Part shown: one piece after another, positions 54,790-64,000 of the stretch
Layout of the letters: each line of letters starts with the position of its first letter
Position numbering within the stretch: position 1 is the first letter of the stretch
From: Phoenix dactylifera
Taxonomy: Eukaryota > Streptophyta > Magnoliopsida > Arecales > Arecaceae
Length of the DNA stretch: 64,000 bases
Direction of reading: 5' to 3'
NCBI RefSeq assembly: GCF_009389715.1
Contig: NC_052402.1
Coordinates: 20,778,956 to 20,842,955 of the forward strand
The notes under the pieces: model-generated
What the model was told of the DNA's origin: nothing
Seen by the model: the letters and a program-made list of their open reading frames with translations, nothing else
Database searches by the model: none
Made by a program: the position numbers and the translations under genes

Positions 54790-56518
54790 TCTCAAACTTT
54801 AAAAATATACATCCATCATATCATCCTTGAGATCTCAAATAGTCTCCCTCTCGGAGTACCTACTCACAAGATTTTGACATACAAAAATCACAGCATCTCA
54901 AAACTTGATCCTTTCTATTTACCATACGTAGTAAGTTCTTTTGATCTCCTTCAAAAGAATTCCAAACTCCCAACCTTGAATTAAAATGCCATAATTATAT
55001 CCCAAAGAAATTAATTTCTCTTGATTCTACATAGAGATCATAATTGGCTTAACTGAAATAGGAGAAATCTTTAGTATCAAATGCTCTTAATATTCTATAA
55101 TCATTTTCTTTTCTTAACTTTGCCTGTGATTAAATGATCAACCTTTATCCTAGGAAAACCGCAAACCTGTTCAAATAGGTATATTAACAATGTCAGAGCT
55201 AGGAGTCGAAGAACTATGTTAAATCATTCCAGGCCCAAAGCTTAATCACAGAGCTATCAATCCATTAACGCTAAATTTGAGATGTCCCAAAATCTTCTTA
55301 GAATTATCAAAAATAGGAGAGCCCATAACTACTTCCAGTAGGCAAAGAATCAACGACATCCCCTCTACTAGAAAACTAACTCAAGTCTTCCATAATAATA
55401 CCTTTCAGATCAAGGTATTATTTTTTTTCTAATCGGTTTCAAAATAACTCAACCACTACACTTCCGCTGCGCACTCTGATCTAACTCATCAAATTCTCTA
55501 AAGTCACAAAATGATTTCTGACCAAAGTATCACTTTGCATCGAGACTAAGAAAATCCAAATTTTAAATTTTCAAGTAGAACTAGAGCAAAACCTTTAATC
55601 CTTTTGTCCTCGATTTATATAGAGTATACTTACCATAACTAACCCCCAATCCTTTAGTCAAGTTTAAGGTCACTACGTGATCTCCACAACCTTCTTAGAA
55701 TCCAAATATCTAGGTTTAATTTAAAGGGGGTAATTCTTGTATTCCCTTAGCAATTTAATTAGAAAATCTACATTGATTTTCCTTCCAACAGAATTTACTT
55801 CAAATTCAATGGGTTAGAACTGTTGAGCAAATATCACTATGAGTAGGAATTAACTCTATCAACCTCCAAATCCTTCTTCACCAAAATCCTTAATGTCTAT
55901 GATCAATGCTACACATAATAACTCACATAAGCATCTCAAAACCGAAATCTCTACTTAATATTGTATTTTACAATGACAAAGATTTCTGGTTAGATCATAA
56001 ACCTAGACTTGAGTTCAAGTTAACACATCCAATAGTCTCCAACAATTATAAGAAAAATTCAGTAGCCCAATCCAAATATACAAATTCAAATAATTAGAAT
56101 ACTCCACAATTTGCATACTATATGGCCTTAAGAATTTAATCCATTAATTGAAATACGCCAATTTACAATATTCAAACATGTCGATTCCAAATATAATCCA
56201 CATATAGATTTAACCTCGAAAAACATTATGCACTAATACTACGAAAAATCTTTCTTAGCCCACTCCAATAATACGGAAGATGTATGTATAAATCACACTC
56301 TAATAATTAGTAGCAAAACCAAAGTACGATCATATCACAACCCATATCAAGTTTGAACTTCCAAGTCATTTAAATAATATCTGAACATGGTATAACCGGT
56401 ATGCCATTGTTAACCTTCCTACACTTATCTTAGGTCAAACCTCTTTTATCATGATCAAAGACAATTTATACTTTTCTTCCACACTTATCGAAAACCAAAC
56501 CCGATGCATACATTTTAT
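54790..56518 (-). other. Non-coding internal region of G3 with a degraded chromodomain
   Basis: Next to the 3' LTR the minus strand reads SRYSERETIWDLKDDM, a worn version of the chromodomain end seen at 13,900 and 30,000. From about 54,900 the sequence follows the G2 internal region closely, with small indels and no long frame. Confidence 0.8.
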
Positions 56519-56833
56519 CACAATGCCCAGTGATCTTACACCTTAAGCACTGAATTTAATTGTCATGTCCCAAGTGATTAAGGCTATGATATATTTCTGT
56601 CACGATCCCTAATGATCTTAAACATATGCTCATATTCCAATTTGATACAATTTTCAATGATCTTAAACCTCAAACTCTGACGCCACTAAGGCCACAGTCC
56701 CTGGTGGTCTTAAATCTTAGATTATAATATCATTCTTGTTACAATCTCAAGTGATTATAAACCCAAATCTCTGATAGTTTTTCTATCATAATTTCCTACT
56801 CACACTCACCTGAACCTAAACCCTAGAATACCT
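56519..56833 (-). repeat. Degenerate 45-47 bp tandem repeat beside the G3 primer site
   Basis: Counterpart of the series at 31,606-31,927, with one shortened unit near 56,564-56,600. Retention in two elements with different LTRs suggests a conserved role or recent common origin of the internal region. Confidence 0.75.
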
Positions 56834-57466
56834 TAACCTGGCTCTGATACCACTCTGTTACGCCCCGAACCCAGCACCCAGGTCCGGTACGCGACCGGCC
56901 GCATGAGCCCTAGAGCAGTGCCCTAAAGATCATGCAAGGCCTATGATTAACAAAAATCCAACAAATCCATAACTAATTTAGTAATTCAAATAGACAAATC
57001 CGACATGTCCAGATAATCAATTTAGTTCATTTACAAAAGCTTTCAAATGTTCATCGACATCAAAGAAGGATAAACAAACTACTAGCTAATGACTCTAATA
57101 TTTGCACTCTGCGCCCATCCCATCAAAATCTATGCATCCTGCAACTCTGGTAAAGAAAAAGAAGAGGGGGTGAGCTTTACAGCCCAGTAAGAATTCTTAC
57201 ACATCCATACCAACACAATAATAATATGAATTTTGAAAACCACGACAAATCAATGCACATATCATAAAATCATATACCGGTTATCAAAAGCTCGAATAAT
57301 CAGTATAAATATGCAAGTCAAATGTCAACAAAAATCTAGCCACTCAAGTGTGATACGTCATACAATATCTCAAAATCTTCAATTAATGTTTTCAATGCTT
57401 TTCTTTCCATTCTCTATTAACTTGATCCGGATCAATTATCTTTTCGACTTTGGGCTACATCCTGGT

Positions 57467-57610
57467 CACATTTTCGGCCTGTGACGGGGCAATCGATAGT
57501 ATCACATTTCCAGCCTGTGACGGGGCAATCGATGGTATCACATTTCCAGCCTGTGACGGGGCAATCAATAATATCACATTTCCAGCCTGTGATGGGGCAA
57601 TCAATAATAA
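57467..57610. repeat. 36-bp tandem repeat, four units, right G3 LTR
   Basis: Units at 57,467, 57,503, 57,539 and 57,575, with the same motif as the left LTR. An open frame through it with repeated CDGAI is only a product of the 36-bp period. Confidence 0.88.
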
Positions 57611-59081
57611 TGAGATAAGCCCAAAGTTCCTGTTCATTTAATCAATTCGCAAACACACATCCATCCCTTTTTGCACTTTATTTCCGACCTAGACTAACCA
57701 TGGTCACGTTTCCGGCCCGTGATAGGGCAATCAATATAACATGGTTAGTCCATACCACCACATCCATAAATTCAATTATGCAGGTATAGATTATACACAT
57801 ACATGCATTCATCATAATACCAATCACAAGCCAACACGATCAAAATATAATTTAATATAAAACTATTTTTGCTTTGTCTGGATTATAGCATATCAACATA
57901 TATGGTGCAAAAATATTTATATCAAGCAGGATTGGCGTACAATGATTCTTACCTCTTTGCTGACAACGAGACAGACCTATCACCTGCCTACACCGCGATC
58001 TACGAATCGGAGTACATGAAACCCTACTCAACGACCCCTTGTCCAAAAGATTGCTCCCCTACAGAACCAAATCAACATCAAAATATATCTGAGGTATCCT
58101 ACAACCCAGAACCCTCTATTGATCATCTAAAGGGTCCACTAGTATCTAACACCCCAGGACTATCTAGCTATCTTCTAGCTATGATCTCTCTGGATCAAGC
58201 TAGAGAAAGAAAACCTCAACTAGAAAAGAGAGAAACTAGAGAGAGAAATAATCCAAGTAGAGAGAAAGTCTAGAGAGAGAGGAACTAATAACAAGAGAGG
58301 AGAGAGGAGAGAGAAAACTCTTCCTCCTCAAAATAGGGGGAACCGATCCATCTCCCTCTCTTCTCGGATCAGGGTGGCACAGCCACCAAGGTGCCCATCC
58401 TCGGCGACGACGGCCGGCCAGTGACGGCCATCAACTGCGGCACCACCGGCGACGGTGGTCGGCCGGCACAAGAAAAAAAAAGAGATGAAGAATCCAAAAA
58501 GATGGAGGATGATCCACGGCAAGTTGGTCTAGATCTTGGCCGGCCCGCTGACTAGCTGCCACCCAATCTTAGGGGTCCTCGACGGCCGCAAAACCCAGCC
58601 AAACCCGGCAGCCGGTGGCGGTGGAACAAGGAAGAAAAGGGGCCAAGCAGAGTACTCTATTTTTGGATGAATCCAGGTGACCAGCCGGCTCAAACCCAAG
58701 AAAGGACAATGTATAGACATAGAAAAAGAAGAAGAGGAAGGAAAGCGACGCTCACCTCAATCCGGCGACGTTCCAGCGACGTTTCCGATGATGAATCAGA
58801 GGGGAGAACTCGGAGAGGAAAAGCTTGGGACCGGCGGCGACTTTCGGCGGTTCAAGGGGCGAAAATTAGAGGAGAGGGAGGAGATTTATATAGGCAAGAT
58901 CTCCGAGTTCGAATCACACTCGGAGATCCCTCAGGAATCCCTCCTCCATCGGAATTGGGGAGGAAGAAGACCCCAGCCGGGGTCTTCCGCCCTGATTGCC
59001 CCCGTGCCAAGCATGGGTCAAGTTTGGGCCTGGCCCATTCGGCCCACGAGCCTTTTTTTTTTTCCAGGGTATTACAAAAAT

Positions 59082-59210
59082 ATAGGCTGGGGTTAGACTG
59101 AGGTATCATTCTCTGAGGTGCTCAAATTGTATGCAGTTTAGGCAAAGTTACAAGACCTGAAAGAAGCGAAGAAGACTTGACCTAAAAAATTGAAAGAGCA
59201 AGAAGAGAAA
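59082..59210 (+). pseudogene. MULE transposase, last fragment
   Basis: After the AAAAT duplication the frame reads LRYHSLRCSNCMQFRQSYKT, a worn CCHC knuckle like those ending plant MULE transposases, then a lysine-rich tail and a stop. It completes the MULE gene, which now spans about 14 kb because of the two retroelement insertions. Confidence 0.75.
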
Positions 59211-60808
59211 AGAAAGGGATGTAAATGTATGTCAGAGGTTATGTTCTTTATTTGTGATTACAAGACATTTATTTGTTGTGTATCCTGTTATTTATTTGTA
59301 TTTATGCAAATGTGTCATGTGGCAGGTAATAGGTGGAAGTACTAACAATTCTGGTCCCATGTATGTTGAAAATAGTAGCTGGTTTGGCATTGTGTATCAG
59401 GTGGGAGCTAAACATTATGTATCAGCTTGTTAATTATTAAACAATCACAAACAAGCTTTCACTTTGTTTTGTAGGAACTTGAGATCGAAAGGAGATCCAA
59501 CCTTTTTTTAGAAGTGGTGGTCACATGAGAAATAGTATTGCACCAAGTCAACACCAGGGGGTCACCCAGACATCCTATCAAGTCAAGACAACACTGTACC
59601 AACTCAAGACTTCACTGCACATGGTTCTGAAAGAAGACAGTGATTGTTACTGTTGAGAGGTTGCTAGGGGTTCTGAACATGGTCTAAGAGATTGCTAGGG
59701 GTTCTAAATATCTTTTGATTGCAATTGAGTTTTGAACATGGTTCTGATTGTGATTGAGAGGTTCTAAAAGTTCTGAACATAATCTAAATGTCTTGTGAAT
59801 GTAAATATTATCATTTCCATTTATGGATCTGAACATAATGTTATTCCTTCTAATGTCTTGTGAATAGATGTCTTGAACAATTAGTGGCGTGTATAGATCT
59901 GAATATTTCTCTGTCTATTGAACAATTCAATGCATATTGGTTCAAAGAAAGCAGAAATGAGTTTGTTCATGTATGGATACAGTGTGTCATATGACTGTAA
60001 ATGTGATACACAATGTAATAGGCGTCACTTTATTTTGTGATAAACAAAGAAAAATGTGCATTGAATTGATTGTATTGGAACTGTATTTGTTTAGGTTAAC
60101 AGATATGAGTCTGTTCATCCATTGAACTGAGTTTGTTTAGTGAAAGCAGAAATAAAAGCATATTGGTTCTATTAGTAGATGTGTAAAGTGATTCTTATAT
60201 GTAGCCGTTAGCTGGATTGATTTTCATGTATGGAACCGAGTAATGGTAGCTAGATTGAACAGCAAGCTATTTACAATCAGCAAACTGTAATGCCTTGAAC
60301 TAATTAGTAGGTCTTGAAAGCTATTTTCAATCAGCTGGGGCTTGTAATGATAGATATTCAGTTAACAGATTGCCTTTTAAGCATCAATCCAACAATGAAA
60401 GGGTGTTTATATGCCCTTTTAGCCTCAACATGGATTGTTGTTTTTGTCCTTTGGAACAGATTGTCTCAACATGGATTTATATGCTTTGTGTTATAGATGA
60501 CTTGTAAATAGATTGGCTTCGTTAACAGACTGGCTTTGCAATAAATTGGCTTTGTAACAGACTGGCTTTGTAATAAATTGGCTTTGTAACAAGCTGACTT
60601 TATAAATAGACATCAGTCTAATTACAATATAGGAAGAACAAGATTACAATTTAAACACCAGCAACAAATCCATTGTCATTAACAGGTTTCACAATAAGTC
60701 AATACATTCTCATGGTAAGTAAGGTTGAGAAACAGATGCATTAGGCTTATATGCTAAGAAAATCACAATAATTGTGATCATCCAAGATAAGGCTACAAAT
60801 CGAATACA

Positions 60809-60813
<5 letters not shown>
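59211..60813. other. Unassigned AT-rich DNA, possibly the 3' part of the MULE element
   Basis: No gene is seen. Loose repeats of GGTTCTGAACATGGTCT occur at 59,630-59,790. A short tandem repeat with TTGGCTTTGTAACAGACTGG runs from 60,512 to 60,608. No MULE terminal inverted repeat could be matched by eye. Confidence 0.4.
60512..60608. repeat. Short tandem repeat, about 32-bp period, three units
   Basis: Alternating ATTGGCTTTGTAACAGAC and TGGCTTTGTAATAA blocks. Confidence 0.7.

Positions 60814-60858
<45 letters not shown>
60814..60858. repeat. (CT)n microsatellite, about 22 units
   Basis: A perfect CT run just left of the GRF zinc-finger pseudogene end. Confidence 0.92.
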
Positions 60859-60861
<3 letters not shown>

Positions 60862-60923
60862 TCGTTTCTTCAAGACAGATTACATTTTAGCTCAGCAAGA
60901 TGAATTTCAGGCAGAAATTTTTC

Positions 60924-61317
60924 TCATTCTACACTTTCCTTTTCAATCTGAAGTTCTTTCTCATGCTCCAACTTCTCAATTCTTTCCCGCAATTTGCTAA
61001 TTATCTTGAGTGTATGTCCACCCTACTCTGGATCCAACTATTGAAGTAGTTGCAACGTCCATCAACCTGTAACAAAAATAATTATGGTCTTGAATCTCCT
61101 TTATTTTCCCACAGCAACAGAAAATGAACTTAACCAATTTTCTTACATTAAAATTAGGGCACACCCAAAACCTCCTTTCCAAATTGACATTCGACCATAA
61201 TATCTCTACCACGACTACAAGATGGCAAGATGGCAACAATATACCCTTAGACCTCCAATTGCCAAGGCTAGGTAAGTTCCCTTGCCAAATTTTAGAGTTT
61301 GAAGAGTTGTCTTCCAT
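60924..61317 (-). pseudogene. GRF-type zinc-finger gene with coiled-coil tail, two exons, broken
   Basis: ATG at 61,317 (MEDNSSNSKIWQG). Exon 1 ends at 61,147 with RRFWVCPNFN, the core of the GRF zinc finger. An 80-bp intron (GTAAGA to AG) covers 61,067-61,146. Exon 2 opens VDGRCNYFNSW, the expected C-x-Y/F-F-x-W end of the finger. The tail ISKLRERIEKLEHEKELQIE is a short coiled coil. One frame change within exon 1 (after SCSRGRDI), one after NSW and a stop before the coiled coil break it, so it is a relic. Plant GRF-finger proteins of this size are often unnamed; function unknown. A spliced role for the altered frames cannot be excluded. Confidence 0.6.
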
Positions 61318-61319
61318 CT

Positions 61320-61720
61320 AAGGGCTCGTTTGGTTCGCGGGAAGCATTTTCTTTCCTAGAAATATAATTCTTGGGAAGAAGATTCGTAGGAAGAGAATGC
61401 TTGGGAATATACTTCTAGCATGTTTGGTTAAACATGGAAAATTGATAGATTTTCAGAATACTTATGTTTGGTTGACCATCTACTTTTCTGAAAAAGTTAT
61501 GTGTAATTCCTATTATATCCTTAATAAAAATTAGGTCTTTAATGCCTGTTTAATGCTGAAAGATCTTTTTGGGAAAAAATAAAAATGTAGTGGTTCCCAC
61601 TTCATTAAAAAAAATTTTTTTTCATGTTTCTCATGGAAAAGACTTTTTCATAAAATATGGAAATCATATTCCATGGGAATACAACTTTTCTATCCTTGGA
61701 GCTTAAAATTTGTCACGCCT
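61320..61720. mobile_element. MITE-like sequence, copy 1
   Basis: Begins GGGCTCGTTTGGTTCGCGGG, an end typical of many plant MITEs, then GGTTGACCATCTACTTTTCTGAAA and TTATATCCTTAATAAA. A second related copy starts at 63,713. The right end of this copy is not clear, so the superfamily cannot be fixed. Confidence 0.55.
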
Positions 61721-61837
61721 TTCATTGGAATTCAGAGGATTAAAAGAGCACTCAGGTAAGGCTCAAGCATGCAGCCTCGCCAACACGTAGGTCTGGATGT
61801 CATGGTGCGGCTCTTGGCCGAGCCAGTCACAAAGGTA

Positions 61838-62159
61838 GGTATAAAATTTCACCGCTTTTTCGTTTGGGAAAATGTTGACATATGGCGACGGCAATAATAA
61901 TCCGCTAAAAAGCTAGGCGGCAGAGGCATAGCAGACTCCCACCACCTGATTAAGATCGGACGGTCAATGTTTTAATCAAGAAATTTAGGGTAGCGCCGTA
62001 TCATAAGGTATTAAGTTCTCTCAAATATCCCGTGGCCTCTTCCCCCTCCGAAAAAAAAGAAAAGCAGGAAACCTCTTTTCACCACTCTCTCTCGGTCTCT
62101 CGATTTCTGGGGCGGCCTGAGAGGAAGAACTGTGTTTTCGAAGCGTTTGAGATAGAGAG
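61838..62159 (+). promoter_or_regulatory. Probable promoter and first untranslated exon of a gene extending beyond the window
   Basis: TATAAAAT at about 61,850, a pyrimidine-rich CACTCTCTCTCGGTCTCTCG stretch at about 62,080-62,103 and a splice donor GAG|GTAAGC at 62,159/62,160 look like the start of a plant transcription unit. No ATG-initiated frame of any length follows. Confidence 0.45.
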
Positions 62160-62423
62160 GTAAGCGGTGTTTGCATTTCTCTTATCTCAGTCGAAGAAAT
62201 TCCATTTTTCTTGAGCTTCTAACCGGTCATTTCTTCAATTAAATCTTGTCTTTATTTATTTTTCTTAAATTTCTTCGATCACTGTTTCATTGGTTGACGA
62301 GCAGATTTCGTTTGCTTCTATTTGGTGTTTTTGTGGATGATTTATTGGAAAACTGTGTGGAAATCTTGTAACTGAAGTGACGTACTTGTGGGATTTTCAA
62401 TGAATCTTGAGTTTTGCCCGCAG

Positions 62424-62535
62424 GTGGGAGATTAAGAGGGCTTAGGGTTTTTCTTTTCTGTACGAGTTCGTGTTAAAAGGCTGCTGCTCGACATTGCTAG
62501 TGTTTGGTCTTGGGCGACTGTAAAGATCATTCAAG
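62424..62535 (+). other. Probable second 5' untranslated exon of the same gene
   Basis: Bounded by acceptor TTTTGCCCGCAG (ends 62,423) and donor AAG|GTTAGT (62,536). The 112 bases contain no ATG. The intron before it is 264 bp and T-rich, as plant introns are. From 62,536 to 63,710 the DNA is AT-rich and non-coding, likely a long leader intron. The coding region is not in the window. Confidence 0.45.
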
Positions 62536-63712
62536 GTTAGTTTTATTTTTTCATTTTTTTCCTTTTATTTCGTTTCTGTTGTTGTATGCTGTTTATTGGA
62601 TTCTTCTTCTTTTTTTCCCCTCGTTCTTAGCAAGTTCCATTTGATTGTGTAAATATGTGCTCTTTTTTGGGATTTATGATATAGGGTTCATTGAGTGCTT
62701 GTTTTATATAATTAGTGCAAACTTTGTAGATAGATTTCTGAAGTTTCTTGTCAGACAGCAACTTATTGTGCACAGATTTCTCCTTATTCATTAAAACTTA
62801 CCATTGTTTGATGGAAACACACAGATAGTTGTTCAATTTCACCTAAAATGGGAAGGTGTGCTTATCCCATTTCGTAAGTATAAATAGAACTGGATGTTTC
62901 TTAAGAGATTTATTTTATTCAAACCCTTTATGTCATGTAAAACCATAATTTTCTGAAAGTAACTTAGAAGTGTATGACATGCTTCCAAGAATCCTTAATG
63001 TCCTTGCTACCAATTCAAAAGTCGGAAACATATCTGACACTCAGAACAAGATCCTAAATTCTGGCGAAGACTATTCATTTTGGTCACTTTGAATCAGTTT
63101 CAGTGCAAGTTGATCCAGAAGTGATCTTAGTTCTGTGCTTTTAGTTGGTTTCTGTTGCAATTGGTCAGTTTTTCAAATTTTTAAATGAACTTTAACGGAA
63201 CCTTAATCTGATCAATGCCCATTGTTTCATTCAAATTAATTAAACCTAGCTGAAACCCCATTACTTATGGCGCTACTTTTGGATTGGGTTTGACCAAGAA
63301 GCAATACAGCACAATTGTAGTATTTTTGTTTCAACCCACACTTAAACCCTAGATAGCGTTTATATTGATGATATCTTGAAGAATGCTATTTTGAGGTAAA
63401 AGCTAAATGCCATTAGAACAGTCAAATGGTCCAAAACCAACTATTTTGATGGAAATAATATAAGGCTATACTATCAAATGCAAATTCAGCCCAAGCTCTC
63501 TCAATTAAATTTGAAAGTACAATTTATATTGAAAGCTTTATGAGATGGTACTATATCTTTGAGCATACACGTTCCCCTTTGGCTTTTCTCATGTTGACAA
63601 ATTCTTTTGGAAATGGTAATTTGATATTATTTGAATGGTTTGGATATAGTAATTAGATATAGTAAAAAGGTTAATACATTTCTAACTTTGCTTGTTTCCG
63701 TATACTTTTAAG

Positions 63713-64000
63713 GACTCGTTTGGTTCATGGGAAGAATTTTACGTCATTGGATTCTTTTTCTTGGAAAGCGGATGGCTGGGTATATGAAATCTGAGAAAGT
63801 AGTTTTTGCATATTTGGTTGACCATAGAAATGTTATATAGGAAACATACTTTTCATAGTAACTTATGTTTGATTAAGCTTTTACTTTTCTGAAAGAATTG
63901 TGCAAAATATCTATTATGCCCTTAATAAAGTTTCATAAAATACCTGTAAAACATCACATACATCTATATTTAGTAGCTATTTTTAAATATTTTTAGATAT
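63713..64000. mobile_element. MITE-like sequence, copy 2, runs off the window
   Basis: Starts GGACTCGTTTGGTTCATGGG and shares with copy 1 a GGTTGACCAT motif, CTTTTACTTTTCTGAAA and TTATGCCCTTAATAAA in the same order. It lies in the presumed leader intron of the downstream gene. Confidence 0.55.

Larger units (their letters stand above)
52494..59076 (-). mobile_element. Non-autonomous Gypsy element G3 (minus strand), inserted in the MULE gene
   Basis: LTRs at 52,494-54,740 and 56,856-59,076 (about 2.2 kb each) start TGTCACGTCCCCGAACC or TGTTACGCCCCGAACC and end GGGTATTACA (the left copy ends TATTATA). Perfect target duplication AAAAT at 52,489-52,493 and 59,077-59,081. Primer site (complement of GCTCTGATACCA) at 56,841-56,852. 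The internal 2.1 kb is non-coding and shared with G2, but the LTR differs from that of G2 through most of its length. LTR copies differ by several percent and by indels, so it is older than G2. Confidence 0.94.

Overview
The window is nuclear DNA of a flowering plant. It carries a CC-NB-LRR resistance gene, plant hAT, MULE, Copia, chromodomain-Gypsy and LINE sequences, and retroelement primer-binding sites that all match plant initiator tRNA-Met. The NLR is of the non-TIR type and looks monocot-like, possibly palm, but that is an impression I cannot test here. There are no bacterial features.

Layout. 1-2.5 kb: sparse intergenic DNA. 2,506-6,228 (-): one intact single-exon CC-NB-LRR gene, the only clearly functional host gene. 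6.2-7.8 kb: its promoter side, with GA and TA microsatellites and AT-rich DNA. 7,842-13,279: a complete hAT transposon (here hAT-A) with a 17-bp TIR, a perfect 8-bp target duplication, an intact transposase and captured exons of a long-chain acyl-CoA synthetase gene. 13.3-38.5 kb: a deep nest of transposons. 38.5-41.1 kb: an LTR relic and a 5'-truncated LINE. 41.1-45.3 kb: unassigned DNA with weak repeats. 45.3-59.2 kb: a decayed MULE transposase gene split by a decayed Copia element (47,266-51,945) and by a non-autonomous Gypsy element (52,494-59,076). 59.2-64 kb: mostly unassigned, with a broken GRF zinc-finger gene, two MITE-like copies and what look like 5' UTR exons of a + strand gene whose coding part lies beyond the window.

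The nest can be ordered from target duplications. A second hAT element (hAT-B, - strand, right end at 37,660) inserted into a tandem array of a very small LTR retroelement (array C, 37,661-38,458). hAT-B was then hit by hAT-A (8-bp TSD), by array B (35,147-36,254, TSD AACTC) and by array A (13,376-34,354, TSD GGCCA). Array A was hit by a Gypsy element (17,383-34,275). That Gypsy element was hit in its 3' LTR by a Copia element (19,628-29,795, TSD TGAAG).

The most unusual object is the small LTR retroelement, TRIM-like. Its LTR is about 243 bp, and its whole internal region is about 46 bp: a tRNA-Met primer site, a short hairpin and a purine-rich tract. It occurs as tandem LTR-internal-LTR concatemers bounded as whole units by target duplications, and one concatemer carries a 3.1-kb piece of a chromodomain Gypsy element in place of half an LTR. 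The two Gypsy elements are non-autonomous: they share a non-coding internal region of about 2.1 kb but have clearly different LTRs. Several elements look young yet cannot encode their own proteins, which suggests mobilisation in trans.
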